This document shows positions 9,974 through 21,494 of a stretch of DNA of 64,000 nucleotides, piece after piece. Positions within the stretch are counted from its first letter, which is position 1, and every line of letters starts with the position of its first letter. The stretch is from Xiphophorus maculatus (taxonomy: Eukaryota; Chordata; Actinopteri; Cyprinodontiformes; Poeciliidae), in contig NC_036459.1 of the NCBI RefSeq assembly GCF_002775205.1, positions 1,769,088-1,833,087 on the forward strand, written 5' to 3'. The position numbers were made by a program, and so were the translations under genes. The notes beneath the pieces were generated by a model. That model was not told the DNA's origin and made no database searches. It saw only the letters and a program-made list of their open reading frames with translations.

Positions 9974-12969
9974 TTAAATCTCATAGTGCAGGTCGTTGAG
10001 CTCCAGTCTGGTGTAATGGCGCCGGTCAAAGGACTCCATGGCCTTCCGGCCGCCCACCGCCAGCGCCAGCGTCAGCACGGCCAGCGCCAGCACCATGAAG
10101 GCCACCACGCCGCCCTTCAGCGCCCCCTGGGCCGCCACCGCTTTTCCCCGGCTGGAGCTGGAGTTCAGGGTGGGGTGGCCCGGTTGGAGGTCGGGCTCTG
10201 ACTGGACTGGGTCTTTGGGAATGAAGATCAGACTTGGCGGTTGAGCTGTCACTGTGGTGGTTGGCTCAGTGGTGGAGGTACGCTGGGTGGTGGTGGTGGT
10301 GGTTGGAGGCAGGGTGGTGGTGGTGATGGGGAAAGTGGCTGTAGTCGTTGTGGCTGTAGTGGTTGTACTGGTTGTACTGGTGGTTGGAGCCACAGTGGTG
10401 GGTGTAGCTGAAGTTGTAGTTTCTAGAACACTAGTATGTTTATCTTCCACCTCCTTCCTTCCTGTTTCAGCAGGAAGTGATGTCATGGAGCTGGGAGCTG
10501 TTTGGGTAGTGGTGGTAGTGGTGGTGAGGGCTGGATGAGATTTTCCTTTCTTGATGGTTTTGTTTTGCTTCTTGCTGGTTTTGTTGGGTTTTCTGGTGGT
10601 GAAGGTGGGAGAGAATCCCATGGTGGTGGTGCTTGTAGTGGTGTTGGTGGGTGGAGTACCTGCAGGCTCTGTGGCAATGATGATGATGGGTGGGGAAGGT
10701 TCTGGGGTGGAGTGCAGTGCCTGGGCGGTGGTTGGTGTGCTGGTTGTGCTGGTGGGCTGGCTGGTGGTTGGTGTAGTTGGTGCTGATGTGGTAGAGGTGG
10801 AGGTGCTGGTAGTATGGAGTGTGGTTGTCATGGGAACAGGTCTCAGTGTGGGTGGATGACTTAAACCTGAGCAGGAGAGAAGAAAGTTGAAGTGTTATGA
10901 CATTTTGGCCACAAGAGGTCAGCAGAGATACAGAATTATCTCTGATGACCTGTTTATGGAAGACCATAACTGCCATGAAAGACGAAAAAAAGTCCAAAAG
11001 CAAGCCATAATTCTGACATAAAGAATCATAATTTAAAAAATGAAGTCAATTTTTGAGGTAAAACGTCTTCATTATGGAAAAAAACAACAATCTTGATAAG
11101 AAGTTATACTTTTGAATGTTAAAGTGATAATTCTGAGTTTTAAAGTCAAAATTTTGAGACAGTCATAATTTTGAAAAAAAAAGGTATAATTCTGAGAAAG
11201 AAAGTCAAAATGTTGAATTTAAAAGTCGTCATTTTGAGTTTTAAAGCCATAATTTAAAAAACAGTCAAACGTTTACATATAAAAAAGTCAGAATTTCACA
11301 CTTTTAAGTAAATTACTAAATTTAATAATTTAATTTTTTTTAAAATTTTAAATTATAATTTAAATTTCAGGAGCAAGCCTCAGGAAATCAACATGACTTT
11401 CTATCTCAAAATGATGACGCTGAAAGTCAAAATTATGAGAATTTTTCTGAAAATTATTATTTTTATTCTCGTAATGAAGGCTTTAAAGTTGGTGATTCTG
11501 ACTTTCTGCTGGGCTTTTATGTTTTCTTTCATGGCACAGATGGGCTTCCATACAGGTGAAACAGAAAAGCAGCAGACCTTTGTAGATGTCGTAGGTGTTG
11601 CTGCCCTCGGCGGCTTTCATCAGAGGACAGTCCGACTCGGTGGGACAGTGGAACAGCAGGCAGTTGTCTTCGCCAGCGTGTTTGTTGGCTTTGAACACGG
11701 CCATGTTGCACCGAGCGCCTTCAGAGAACAGAGCACAGGTGGCACTTCAGTTTACTGACCACTAGATGGCACTAACTGTTACACATTGAACATTTAACTG
11801 GTAGTAAACACAGTCTGGTGTACGCTGCTGGTCCACCAGGCTCAGCCGGGTCACGGTACCAGAACACTTTCTGGTTCCGGTTGTTGAACTTTTTGTGCAG
11901 CTAGTTTCACAGTGAGAACGATCCGAGTTAAATTCTGTTTAAATTCAGTTTATGGTCAAATGGTTAAATGAAAAATATGCAGATTGGGAATTTTTTTCAC
12001 CCTTTTAATCATCAGAATAATCAACTACTAAAACAATCGTTAGCTGATAAAACCTTACAGTCCAAGTCAGAAGCTCTAGCCACCATCTCTGCTCTGAACA
12101 GATTCCTTAAAGGGACAGTATCATATAAAATCAACAAATGTTTTTCATTCATCAGAAACAAACCTGCAGTATTGCTTTGATTCTTTAATGCAAATCCTTT
12201 AATCTCCATGGCAACCATTCAGCTGCCCAAAGTGCCTGGATGTACCTAGCCCCGCCTTTGAGGCTTAGCTCCTCCCCCACTCAGCTCCTTCAGACTAGCC
12301 AGCAGCAATTAGCAAACATCTGCTGAGCTCATTATAGGAGCTGCTGCTCAGAGAAACGCAGGTAAAACCGTTAAAGGGTTAATAGAGGAGCCATGTTGGG
12401 ACGACTTTCTGGAGGCGGAGCTTCAGAAAGAGCAGGAGCTTCTTAAAGAGACAGAGGCCCAATTTCAAGAAGTTAAATCCGGGAATAAAATTTCTTTTAA
12501 CTCATATTTCATATATACAGAATTTTCTAACAGCTGAAGGTAACATAGTTACTGATTAAACTATAAAATGGCTGAAAACAGAGAATATTGCCCCTTTAAA
12601 TGGGACAGATTTCTGACCAGAACCAGTCCAGATCAGCGGTTCTCCTCCTGAACGGCTCAGGTTCGGTAAAGTAATGTAAGGTAATGAAAACACTGAAGAA
12701 GCAGAGCTGATAACCAGCGGTTCTGATCTGGTCTCACCTGTTTGGACCTCTTCGGAGCAGCAGGCCAGGACGCAGTCCCGCTCCGACCGGACCATCCGGG
12801 CCATCATGGCCACCGCGTCCCGGCTCAGCGCTGCCCTGACGTTGATGGCGGCGCCCTGATGCTGCCGGGAGAAACACGTCTCTGGTTCCAGAGCTGCAGC
12901 AGGAAGTGACATCAGCAGCATCACGACGAGCAGCCCGGGCAAAGGTTGGAGGTCGGCCGGGGGAGTCAT
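9974..12969 (-). CDS. mansc1: MANSC domain-containing protein 1
   Basis: Predicted type I membrane protein of 421 residues (human MANSC1: 431), biochemical role unknown. Three coding exons: 12969-12738, 11718-11578 and 10866-9974; phases (1, 1) and GT/AG borders agree. Residues 1-27 form a signal peptide (PLPGLLVVMLLMSLPAAA). The MANSC domain spans roughly residues 31-124, with Cys at 32, 66, 70, 71, 81, 97, 102 and 108 (CVLACC, NCLLFHCP). Residues ~137-350 are a Thr/Ser/Pro mucin-like stalk. A membrane helix (about 377-397, VVAFMVLALAVLTLALAV) precedes a short tail ending RRHYTRLELNDLHYEI, matching the RKRYSRLDY...VDI tail of human MANSC1 and thus favouring it over MANSC4. The donor of exon 2 (AAAG|GTCTGC) is weak, so that border is the least certain. 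It is next to lrp6, as in human 12p13. Confidence 0.93.
10867..11577 (-). other. mansc1 intron 2 with degenerate AAAGTCATAATTTTGAG repeats
   Basis: Between 10960 and 11480 the intron is largely a degenerate tandem repeat of a roughly 18-22-bp unit of type AAAGTCAtAATTyTGAG. No exon is seen in it. Confidence 0.7.
11719..12737 (-). other. mansc1 intron 1
   Basis: About 1-kb intron splitting the MANSC domain between its fourth and fifth cysteines. No repeat family or other gene is recognised inside. Confidence 0.75.
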
Positions 12970-13992
12970 GGCTGTGGAGTGTCTGCTGGGATCACGAAGG
13001 CCTCAAAACGGATCCAGTGGAGGTTCTGGAGAGGAAGAACAGAACGCAGTGAGTTCCTCTGGAGGTTCTGGAACCGACAGAAAACATCCTCCAGCAGCTG
13101 CAGCTCCTTCCTCGGTGCTCAGATTATGTTCAAACGCTCGGTGTCCCAGATCTGTCCCCTCCTCTGCTCGGCACCACAAAGAGAGCTAAATCGGACCCGG
13201 ACAAAGGAGGAAAATAGAAATCTAAAAATGGATCTGCTCCTGAAGGAGGAGGATCCATTTTTAGACTCCTTCATCGAGGTCAGGAAACAAACGAGGCTGA
13301 GAACCACAAAAACACACCTGAGAGGAAGAACGGATCAGAACCGGGCCGAGTCAGAGTTCTGCTGCAAAACGAAAAGTCGTGTTCTGGATCAGCGAGAACA
13401 CAGAGATCTGCCGGGTCCAAACACAACCCGCACAGAACCGAACAGGACTGGACAGAAACAGCCAGAAAAAACTCAGTAGAACCAGAACCAAAACTCACCG
13501 CCTCCTCAGAACCTCGGGGGCTGTGTGGGTCCAGAGTCCGGTCAGCAGAACTTTGACCCGTTAGCAGCACGGTTCCTCTTATCAGAACTTCTCAGCAGCT
13601 GATAACATTTGGACCTCCAAAGTCCAGTTGACGTGAGCAGAACCGCCCGATCTAGAACCTGTTGGGTTCTAAGATTAACCGGTTCTGATCCGATCACACT
13701 CTGGGCTTTATCAGCTCTAACTTCATCAGAAGAGCAGGTGACGGTTCCGGTTCTGTATTCTCAAAGGTTCTACAAACAAACTGCTACCCAGAACCATCAG
13801 CAGTAGAGGTTCTGGTTCGGGTCGCTTCTGAAACTCTGTAAATTTTCCTCAGAATGACGTTTGAACACTGGGAACAGAACCGATACCCGGTGAACTGGTT
13901 CTGACCCAGTTCCGTGAGGCCTGAAGGTCTTCCACAGAACACGTTTGGGCCTTTAGCCCGTCATAATCACACTTTCACGATTTTACTCATTA
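12970..13992. other. Intergenic upstream of the mansc1 ATG
   Basis: Rich in AGAACC/GGTTCT. A plausible acceptor just before the mansc1 ATG (GATCCCAG at 12993-12986, minus strand) suggests a non-coding first exon farther upstream. No other gene is seen. Confidence 0.4.
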
Positions 13993-14484
13993 ATTTATAA
14001 ATGTTATGTTAGTGTTTGAAACTACATATTCGCTAGAAAAATAGTTAACCTAACTGGTTAAATATTTAGTCAGAAGCTCAATATTTAGCTCGGAGTTAAA
14101 TCTTTAGCTAATATGCTAAAACAAAAAACAAAAAATCACATACCGACAACCGGAAATAGACTACCAAAATAAAAGCTGGGACTTCCGAAACTTCTGGATT
14201 CAATGTCGCCTCTTTTCCATCTGTCTTGAACATTTGTGCTTAAAACAAAAGGTGAGCCGTTTTAAGGTAATAGAGACGTTAACCAACGGATCTACAGCAA
14301 CAGAGATGCACTAATTCACCTGCAGGGGTTTAGAGTAGCATCCACTTCCGGTTATCGATAAGCGAATTAGCATTTTAGCTACTTGGCTCCAAACTAAATA
14401 TTTAGCTCGATAACTTGTTATTAAGCTAAGCTTGTTGATTAAATATTCAGTTTGAAACGGCAACATTTATAAATTATTAATTAA
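13993..14484. mobile_element. MITE-like unit of the TTTATAAATGT family
   Basis: Its ends are imperfect inverted repeats (AATTTATAAATGTTATGTT on the left; CAACATTTATAAATT on the right). The interior is dominated by CTAAATATTTAGC-type words. It is the same family as the unit at 47098-47399, where the inverted repeats are perfect. Confidence 0.5.
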
Positions 14485-14539
14485 CATATTAACAATAACC
14501 GTAGTAATAATAATAATACTCAGCTCAGATGTGTGCCGA

Positions 14540-15110
14540 CCTGCAGGCTCCTTTATGGTCCACATGGAAAGTCCCTCATGGGGCCCATTTTTATGTGGTA
14601 CCACACAGAAGTTAAAAATGGGACAAAAATATGTTACGTCAGTCTTTTCCAGAAGAGGCCCGCTTACTGCCCATTGGTGGGTTTTCAAATGCTCTATGGG
14701 GTCAATATGGAAGTCGGACGGTCCCATATGGGGCCCATTTCAGGAGGAATCAGCTTAGTTCACTAAGAAAATGTAAATATAACAGCTCGAAACAGCTGAT
14801 TGGACCCAAACCAGCGTTATTGTTTCCTAAACGGTTGATTTCTAGGTCGCCCATATGGTACCCACATAGAACTTAAATATGGGTCCCAAACAGGTTCTGT
14901 GTATCTTTACGAGGTTTGACCCCATTCCTGATGGCTTTTCAAACTTACATCGAAATGGGCCCAATAAGGAGGCTGTGGGTATCGTGGGGCCCATTCTCCA
15001 ACTCTTATGGGTCCCACAGTGGCTATGAACTGAACCGAGTCAATCTGGACTTTGGAAATAAAATCCCAGGATCTCTAGTACTAGACTCTCAGACCTTATG
15101 GGTCACACGG
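14540..15110. repeat. Degenerate GGGCCCATATGG-type repeat
   Basis: Repeated, diverged copies of words such as ATGGGGCCCATTT, GGTACCACA, TATGGGTCCCA and their complements occupy this stretch. The copies are too decayed to define a unit length. Short open frames here are by-products. Confidence 0.5.
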
Positions 15111-15300
15111 TGGCTGAACTGGTTTTACTGGTAACCGGTGTGAAACCAGTTCAGTGTGAGTGAATCGGTTCTGGATCTCTGCTGATTATGTTCAGAAAAA
15201 CTGGATGTTTCCGGATTGTGGAAATATATAACAACGTTAAAAAAAAAAAAATTCCCGATCACAGCGCGTTAACTGGTACGTACTGGTTATACTGGTTATA

Positions 15301-15530
15301 CTGTTTACACTGCTGCCGATAAGCAGCACAAAGCGGCGGTGTACCTGAGCGGTCAGCGGGGACTCCGTTCAGCTCAGTCCGGCCTCCATCGTCCTCCGGC
15401 GGTCAGTGTGGGGGCGGATGAGTCGGTGTTTCACTAAAGGCTGGAGGAATTCAGCGGGTCCAGTTCACCAGAACCAGTTCAGTCCCAGTTAGCGGCGTCA
15501 GCCATCCCAGGACGACATGTTGGGAACCAA
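15301..15530 (-). promoter_or_regulatory. CpG-rich segment, possible mansc1 non-coding first exon
   Basis: A GC/CpG-rich patch. On the minus strand a donor-like GCTCAG|GTACAC occurs at about 15346-15343, preceded by a very short upstream frame (MEAGLS then stop). Position about 2.4 kb upstream of the mansc1 ATG fits a 5' UTR exon and promoter, but this is inference. Confidence 0.3.
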
Positions 15531-17184
15531 AGAAAAGCGAAGCAGGAATGAGGGAAACGCCGGTGAGCTGAGCGGGGATAAAGGGCTCAGCGGGAGGAAC
15601 CAGCGGAGGAAAGCAGCAGCAGGTCCCCGCTCAGAGAGCCTGGAAGGCGGCCAACAGCTGCTCTCTGCCTCCGGATGCTGGTGCGCAGGATCCGCTGCTG
15701 CTCTCCTCAGTCTGACCCATTTTAGTCTTTGTCCTCTGGAAGGGGGAGGGAAAAGCCTGCACCCCTAGTCTGAGCAAAACAAGCCCCGAAAGCAGCCCGA
15801 AAATAACAAACACACATTAATTATTACTATAAAGACGCTTTATGGTCCTCAGCTGCCAGAGGACGGAACATTAAACCAGTTTATTAATCAGACGAGCTGC
15901 TCAATAATTAAAGATCTGATTGAGAAAACATCTGAAAGAGAAGATGGTCTCCATGTAGAAACCAGTATCTGCTGTATGGAAGGCCGTTAGAGCATTAAAC
16001 AACCGCTAAACTGCGGAAACATTGCATACAGGGCCGGCCCCAGATCCTACGGGCCTGAAACAGAATGTGATCTGGGCCCCTTCAGAGCGTCTGGGGACCA
16101 GGATTACAAATCATCCAAGGCTGTAAATGTTCTAGAGCTTAATATTATGAACATTAAATACTGTCCCCATTCATGTCAACAATAACAGCGATTTAATCCA
16201 GGAAGGTTTTGTTAGCTGGAAGCTAGCTGAACATCACTGCTGGTTGTCACGGTTAAAGTTACTAGTTTACCAATTAAATATTTAGTTAGCAAGCTTTAGC
16301 TCCAAAATAAATGTTTATGAAACTTGCTGATGAGCTGAAGTGGATTATCAAAATAAAAGCTGGAGTTGATTCTGAATCCTTTGATGCTAATGAAGTAACT
16401 GTCTTTAAACGGTCACGCTCTTTTAAGCTGAAATGTACAAGAGGAAAAGAAACAAAACAGGAGTTTTTAAAGAGGTTCAGAAAACCCAGCTTTTATTTTC
16501 ATAGTCCACTTCCTGTTATCAGCAAGTGTATTTCTATTCACTTGCCAAACTGAATTGGTGGCTAACTGAACATTTAGTTTGCTAAATAAACTGTTTAAAA
16601 CATTTAGAAAAAAACAACATGGTGAAAATATGAACCCACATTTTTTCTCTTTGGCTAAATAACCAAAAAAAAAGAATCTTTGTAACTTTATTCATCTCTT
16701 CATGCTGGTTGGACGTCGTACGGAAAAACATTAATGACAAAAATGTTTTTTTCGTTTTCAGACATGATGGACTGATAAATTTGATTCAGAACAAGCATAC
16801 CTCGGTCCAAATGAAGACAGGATTCTGTCTCTGCTCCACCAGAACCTGAAACCCAAACAGCTGAGATGTTTGACCTTCACTCTGACCTCTGCGGGGGTTT
16901 CAGGTCCAAATGACCCGATTTACTGCCGGTTCTCCTGTCCAATCACAAACTGAGACCAGAGATGGAACATTTGGACCTTTTTATTACAACAGAGAAACAG
17001 TAAAAATGTCCACTGACGTCTGACCGGGTTCTGACCAGGTTCTGCCCTCAGAAACAGAAATTAATCTGCAGCTTCGGTTAAACTGGACCAGATGAAGTTC
17101 AGAGAAGGTTCTGGTCGCTGGTTCTGATCCACACTAGGTGGTTCTGAGTTCATGCAGAACCTTCCTGACTAATCGGACCTCTGC
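15531..17184. other. Intergenic, mansc1 to C11orf98 homologue
   Basis: Near 16028 a CAGGGCCGGCCC word marks one end of a decayed hAT-like element without a visible partner end. AAATATTTAG words of the MITE family occur at 16280-16600. A minus-strand AATAAA at 16984-16979 is a plausible poly(A) signal for the gene ending at 17185. Confidence 0.45.
16979..16984 (-). terminator. Candidate poly(A) signal of the C11orf98 homologue
   Basis: AATAAA on the minus strand, about 200 nt past the stop codon at 17187-17185. Confidence 0.4.
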
Positions 17185-19130
17185 TCACTCCACATCCTCC
17201 ATCTCCACATCTCCATGGCAACCAGGCCCCTTCTTCTTCCTCTTCTTTGGAGCAGCTGATGATGATGAAGAGGAGATCTTCTTCTTCTGTGGTTCTGGTT
17301 CCACTGAGGACGAAACATTTCAGACTGAAGTTAGACAGACGGTTGGACCTGAGTTCTGCTGCTGGCAGCCAGACGGGTCAGAACCAGAAGCAGGTTCCAC
17401 CAACTCAAATCCAAGATCTTTTTAAAACAGTTATGAATTAAATGTTAAAAGACTTTTATCACCACAGAAATGTACAAAGGAAAATTTCACATTTATACGT
17501 ATATAATATTTAAAAGCACTGAAAACCACTGAGGAAATGATGGCACTGCTTTGTGACGTAGCTAGTCGCTAGTTGCTAGCTTCATCGTCCAGCTAACCGC
17601 CGATGAACGCAAATAAGCTAGCTGGTAGTGATGCTAATCTTCCAGAACCTAGAAATTCATTCAGAAATTATTTTTAATTCAAAAACAAAATTTTCTGTTC
17701 AAAATTTTTTTAATTTTTTGTGACCGACAAGAGAAAATGAATAAAACATTTATAAATAAAAATCTATAAGGTTTCAAATTCCATCAGTTCATATTTAAAC
17801 AAAAATAGGTCTGTGCATAAAATTCTGTTACTTAAAACTATCACTACTATTAGGTTAGCTTAGCTATCTGTTTTTTATTAAATTATAACAAAAACAAAAT
17901 CAAAGTATTATTCAAAAATATAATTTTGCAAAAAAATTGAGCATAACAAAATTATTTTTTGTAGACTTTTGAATTAATTCAGAACTCCCAGGACTAAGAA
18001 ATGCCACTTCCCTATATAATCTGTTTTTAACCTTCATTAGCTAACTAGCTAGCATTAGCAGCTAGTTAGCGGTAGCCCCGACCGGCTCAGTTCACAGTTC
18101 ATAACGAAGACGTCTGCGTGTGTCTCAAGCATTTGCCAGACAGAAAAATAAAAAATATGAAATAGTTCTGCTGCGGCTCAATGCAGACGGAGCGTCATTT
18201 GGACCTTCAGGTGAGTCTCAGGTTCTACCTTCCATGGATGACTTCTCCGTCTGCAGGTGCTGCAGCTGCTTCAGTAGCTTCCGCCTCTTCTTCCCAGAGA
18301 GCGTGATGTTGGCTCTGGGGCTGGACCTGAGGGACACGCAGGACACGGAGGACAGGTGAGAGGAGTTCAGGTGAGAGGAGGACAGGTGAGAGGAGGACAG
18401 GTGAGTTCTGTCCGTCTGCAGCACTGACCGCCTCTTCTTCAGGTGATGGACGGTGATGAGGTCTTGGTCTACTACGGCTCCAATGATCTGGTTCTGCTTC
18501 TTCTTCTGCCGGCCCAGAACCCGGCGCCGCTTAAAGAGCTTCTTCCCGAGCTCCTGAAGGAAACCAGGACAGGTCAAAGGTTAGGAGGCTTCAGAGCAGA
18601 GGTGACCAACCAGGAGGAGGCGCTGTTTTGGAACATCTGCGTCAGAACAGGAATACTGACCAGGATTATGTTGTCATAGTAACCGATCTAAAATCTGTTC
18701 CATATTTTCATATTGGAGGAAAAAAGAAAACATTTTAAAAATAACCGGAAACGTGTGAAGAAAACTGACAGGACTGATCATCTGGCCCCTGTGATGATCC
18801 ACAACCAAGTGGACAGGGCAGCTAGTTTACAGGAGGGCAGATATTAATCAATAACTGAACTTTTAATTGATAAATAAACCTCACATCAGGTTCTGACCAA
18901 ATGGACCTGGAAGGATTCTGACGGACTTTCCAGAAACATCTGGCCGGTGGCTTTAATGTTCTGTCAGCTTCCGTTGGTTCAGCAAGTGAATCGGAACCGG
19001 AACCTTCTGGACCTCTGACTCGCAGCTTTCAGTTCGGCTGACCCGGACCCTGAACCAGAACCCGTCAGAACCGTTTGCTCCGGCTTCTTACCGTCTTGGG
19101 TCTGTTTATCTTCCCCCCTGGAGGCGCCAT
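17185..19130 (-). CDS. C11orf98-like small basic protein
   Basis: Homologue of the uncharacterised human protein C11orf98 (123 aa); no activity is established. Four coding exons: 19130-19092, 18553-18429, 18326-18229 and 17303-17185, joining in phase to 126 codons plus TGA. The N-terminus [13 protein letters not shown] and the segments [28 protein letters not shown] and [15 protein letters not shown] are near-identical to the human protein as I recall it. The C-terminus has a Ser run and a KKRKKK cluster, then an acidic end (DVEMEDVE). The many Lys/Arg clusters suggest a nuclear or nucleolar, RNA-associated protein (inference). The start is the only ATG in frame before the first exon's donor (AAGACG|GTAAGA). 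Confidence 0.92.
17304..18228 (-). other. Intron 3 of the C11orf98 homologue
   Basis: AT-rich, with GCTAGC words and no other recognisable feature. Confidence 0.7.
18342..18411. repeat. Tandem AGGACAGGTGAGAGG repeat in intron 2
   Basis: About four copies of a 16-19-bp unit (GAGGACAGGTGAGA) in the 102-bp intron 2 of the C11orf98 homologue. On the transcribed minus strand this gives a pyrimidine-rich CTCACCTGTCCTC array just downstream of the donor. Confidence 0.75.
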
Positions 19131-20741
19131 GTTGCTCCTCTTCTCCCACGAGGACCGGAACCGCCCTTCTTCTTCTGCTGTTTCAGCGCTAGACAACGCA
19201 ACACCGCCCCCATGTGGCCAAACTCTAGATTAGTCTGTAAGCTCAACCCGTCTCATGCAGAACCAGAACCTCTCTCTGTTCAGACAGCACATAAGAAAAG
19301 CAGCAGAACCTCCCTTTAAACTACAGTCCGAAAGTATTTATAGGTTTAACATATTTTAGTCAAATGCTCACCGTCATGTAATTTTATAAGATTTAGCTTA
19401 AATTAAATACTGTTGTATATTTATAGAAAATCCTTGTATATATATATTTATAATCTTGTTATTAGAAACTGACATTTATAGATTAATTAATATCATGGTA
19501 AGAATTTAACTTTTATCTCCCGGCTAAAATTACTGCTGCAAAGCTTTGACTGTGTAACCATACAAACGGCGCCACATAGTGGACAAATAGAGGCAGTGCT
19601 GCTGTTAACAGATTTCATAAGAAATAAATGAATAGTTAGTTCATACAGATTACTAGACTTACTAGTATAATTATATTTAGGATTTATTGAAATGCATTTT
19701 TTTAAAACTAAGTTCTATTTGAAACAGGAAATTGAACCGTAAGATGTTTTATTTTAAACTGCAGCTTCTAAAATGAAATCTGGTCGCCGTTGATTAAAAG
19801 TGATGTTTGAAAATGTTGGAGTTTCAGACTTTTACTACTAAAAGAAAAAATAAACAATCTAAATGTTGGAACCTAAAACCTTAGATCTAATGGGACTAAT
19901 TTTCCAGAACTGAACTTGAGGTTCTGATGGACCAGTCGGACTCGGACTCAGATATGACGACATGTTTAATCAGCTCAGAACAACAGGCTTCACCAACATG
20001 AACACGTGAACTTTGGCCTGGCGAAGAAGAGCGTGGAGAAAACCGACGGTCAGTGAAGGCATCACGAGGAGGAAAACAGCAAACAGCTTCAACAAAACAA
20101 CATGTTTAAACAAATGAAAGAAAATGACAAAAAAAAGTCGAGTTTTCTTTACTTCAGTCAACAAAAACAAGTTTATAGATTATAGTCAGATATCTAAAGT
20201 GCATTATGGTACAAAAATATAGAAGGTCAGCAGCACCTCGATACGTTTCAAAATAAATACACCAAAATAAATTACTGGAATTAATCAGACATTACTGGAA
20301 TAAAAAAAGGATTCACAAGATTAAAATCTGCGGCTGCACACAGCGCCGATAAGGTTTCATTTAAACATATTCTGCTTCTTAATCTCAGATATTTACACAC
20401 AATAAATATTTTCTTTCTGCGGTCCAAATGCTCCGTGACAGGAGAACGAGTCGTGAACATTTAGGAGTCCAAGAGGCGAGGCCAAGATTTCTGTCTGCAA
20501 GACACAGAGAGACAGAAAACCTTCAGAGGAGAACCTCCAGCACTCAGATTATCACAGATTATCTCAACATCACAGGTCAAACAGCTAATTTATTCCATCC
20601 ATCACGTTTCTGATGGAAATCCTGAAAATCTAGAGGAATATTTTCAGATAAGATTCAGCTGTTTTTATTAGTCTAATCCAGATTATTAATGAAATAATTT
20701 CAGAGGGAAACGATCACATTGTGGATTTATGAAGAAGTTTT

Positions 20742-20808
<67 letters not shown>

Positions 20809-21184
20809 CCTGCTGCTGGAATCTCTCCAATATTTCCCGGTGAAGACATTTCTCTCATTTTAATCTGGGCTTCAGAACCAGCCAATAGGATTGGCCCAGT
20901 ACAGCGGTTCTGATGCTGTAACCACAGCAGAACCAGAACCTTGTGGTCCAAAGCCTCACTGACGGTACCGTCTGGTTGTGGAGGCTAAATTCGGTCTCTG
21001 GTCTCCATGGAAACCTGATCAGCTCTGGACCGGACCAGAACCGTTTGTACCAGCGAGGTTCTGCAGGTCAGAACCAGAACCCAGCAGCCTGGCAGCCAGA
21101 ACCCAAACAGATCCGGTACCAGAACCTCTCAGTTACTGCCCAATATTTCCACAGCCTGCTGTTTGAAAATCTTTTGTGTGAACT
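19131..21184. other. Intergenic, C11orf98 homologue to pthlh
   Basis: The first ~100 bp (GC-rich, CpG-containing) should be the promoter of the C11orf98 homologue. The rest is AT-rich, with a TCAA tetranucleotide array (20742-20808) and GGTTCT-rich sequence at 20900-21130. No gene is recognised. Confidence 0.5.
20742..20808. repeat. (TCAA)n tetranucleotide microsatellite
   Basis: About 16-17 uninterrupted copies of TCAA. Confidence 0.98.
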
Positions 21185-21190
21185 TTTATT
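21185..21190 (-). terminator. Candidate pthlh poly(A) signal
   Basis: AATAAA on the minus strand about 305 nt past the pthlh stop; another AATAAA lies at 21231-21226. Either could end the 3' UTR. Confidence 0.35.
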
Positions 21191-21494
21191 CTGAAGTCCA
21201 GATGGAGTCGGTTGGTTCTTCCAGTTTTATTCTACAGAATATTTCACTGGAATTTTATGTTTTTATCTTTTAATTGTTCAAAAGAAACAATTACTTTGGC
21301 GCCCGCAGTAGCAGCACCCCATCGGTTCTCTGCCTCATCGATCCGGACCGGTGATCGGGTTCCTCTAGCACCGGACCAATTCCGGACCGCTTGAGGAGCC
21401 GAACCACGGAGCAGAACGTTCTGCTACGCCTCTATGACCTGCCGTTACCCCGGCGACCCAAACCAACTCACCTCCGTCAGAGGCTGACGGCGTC

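Noticed and set aside
10254..10859. Long plus-strand Val/Gly-rich frames
   Set aside because: Antisense shadow of the Thr-rich stalk of mansc1.
9974..12969. MANSC4 (a human neighbour of PTHLH) instead of MANSC1
   Set aside because: The C-terminal RRHYTRLELNDLHYEI tail, the long Thr-rich stalk and adjacency to lrp6 fit MANSC1.
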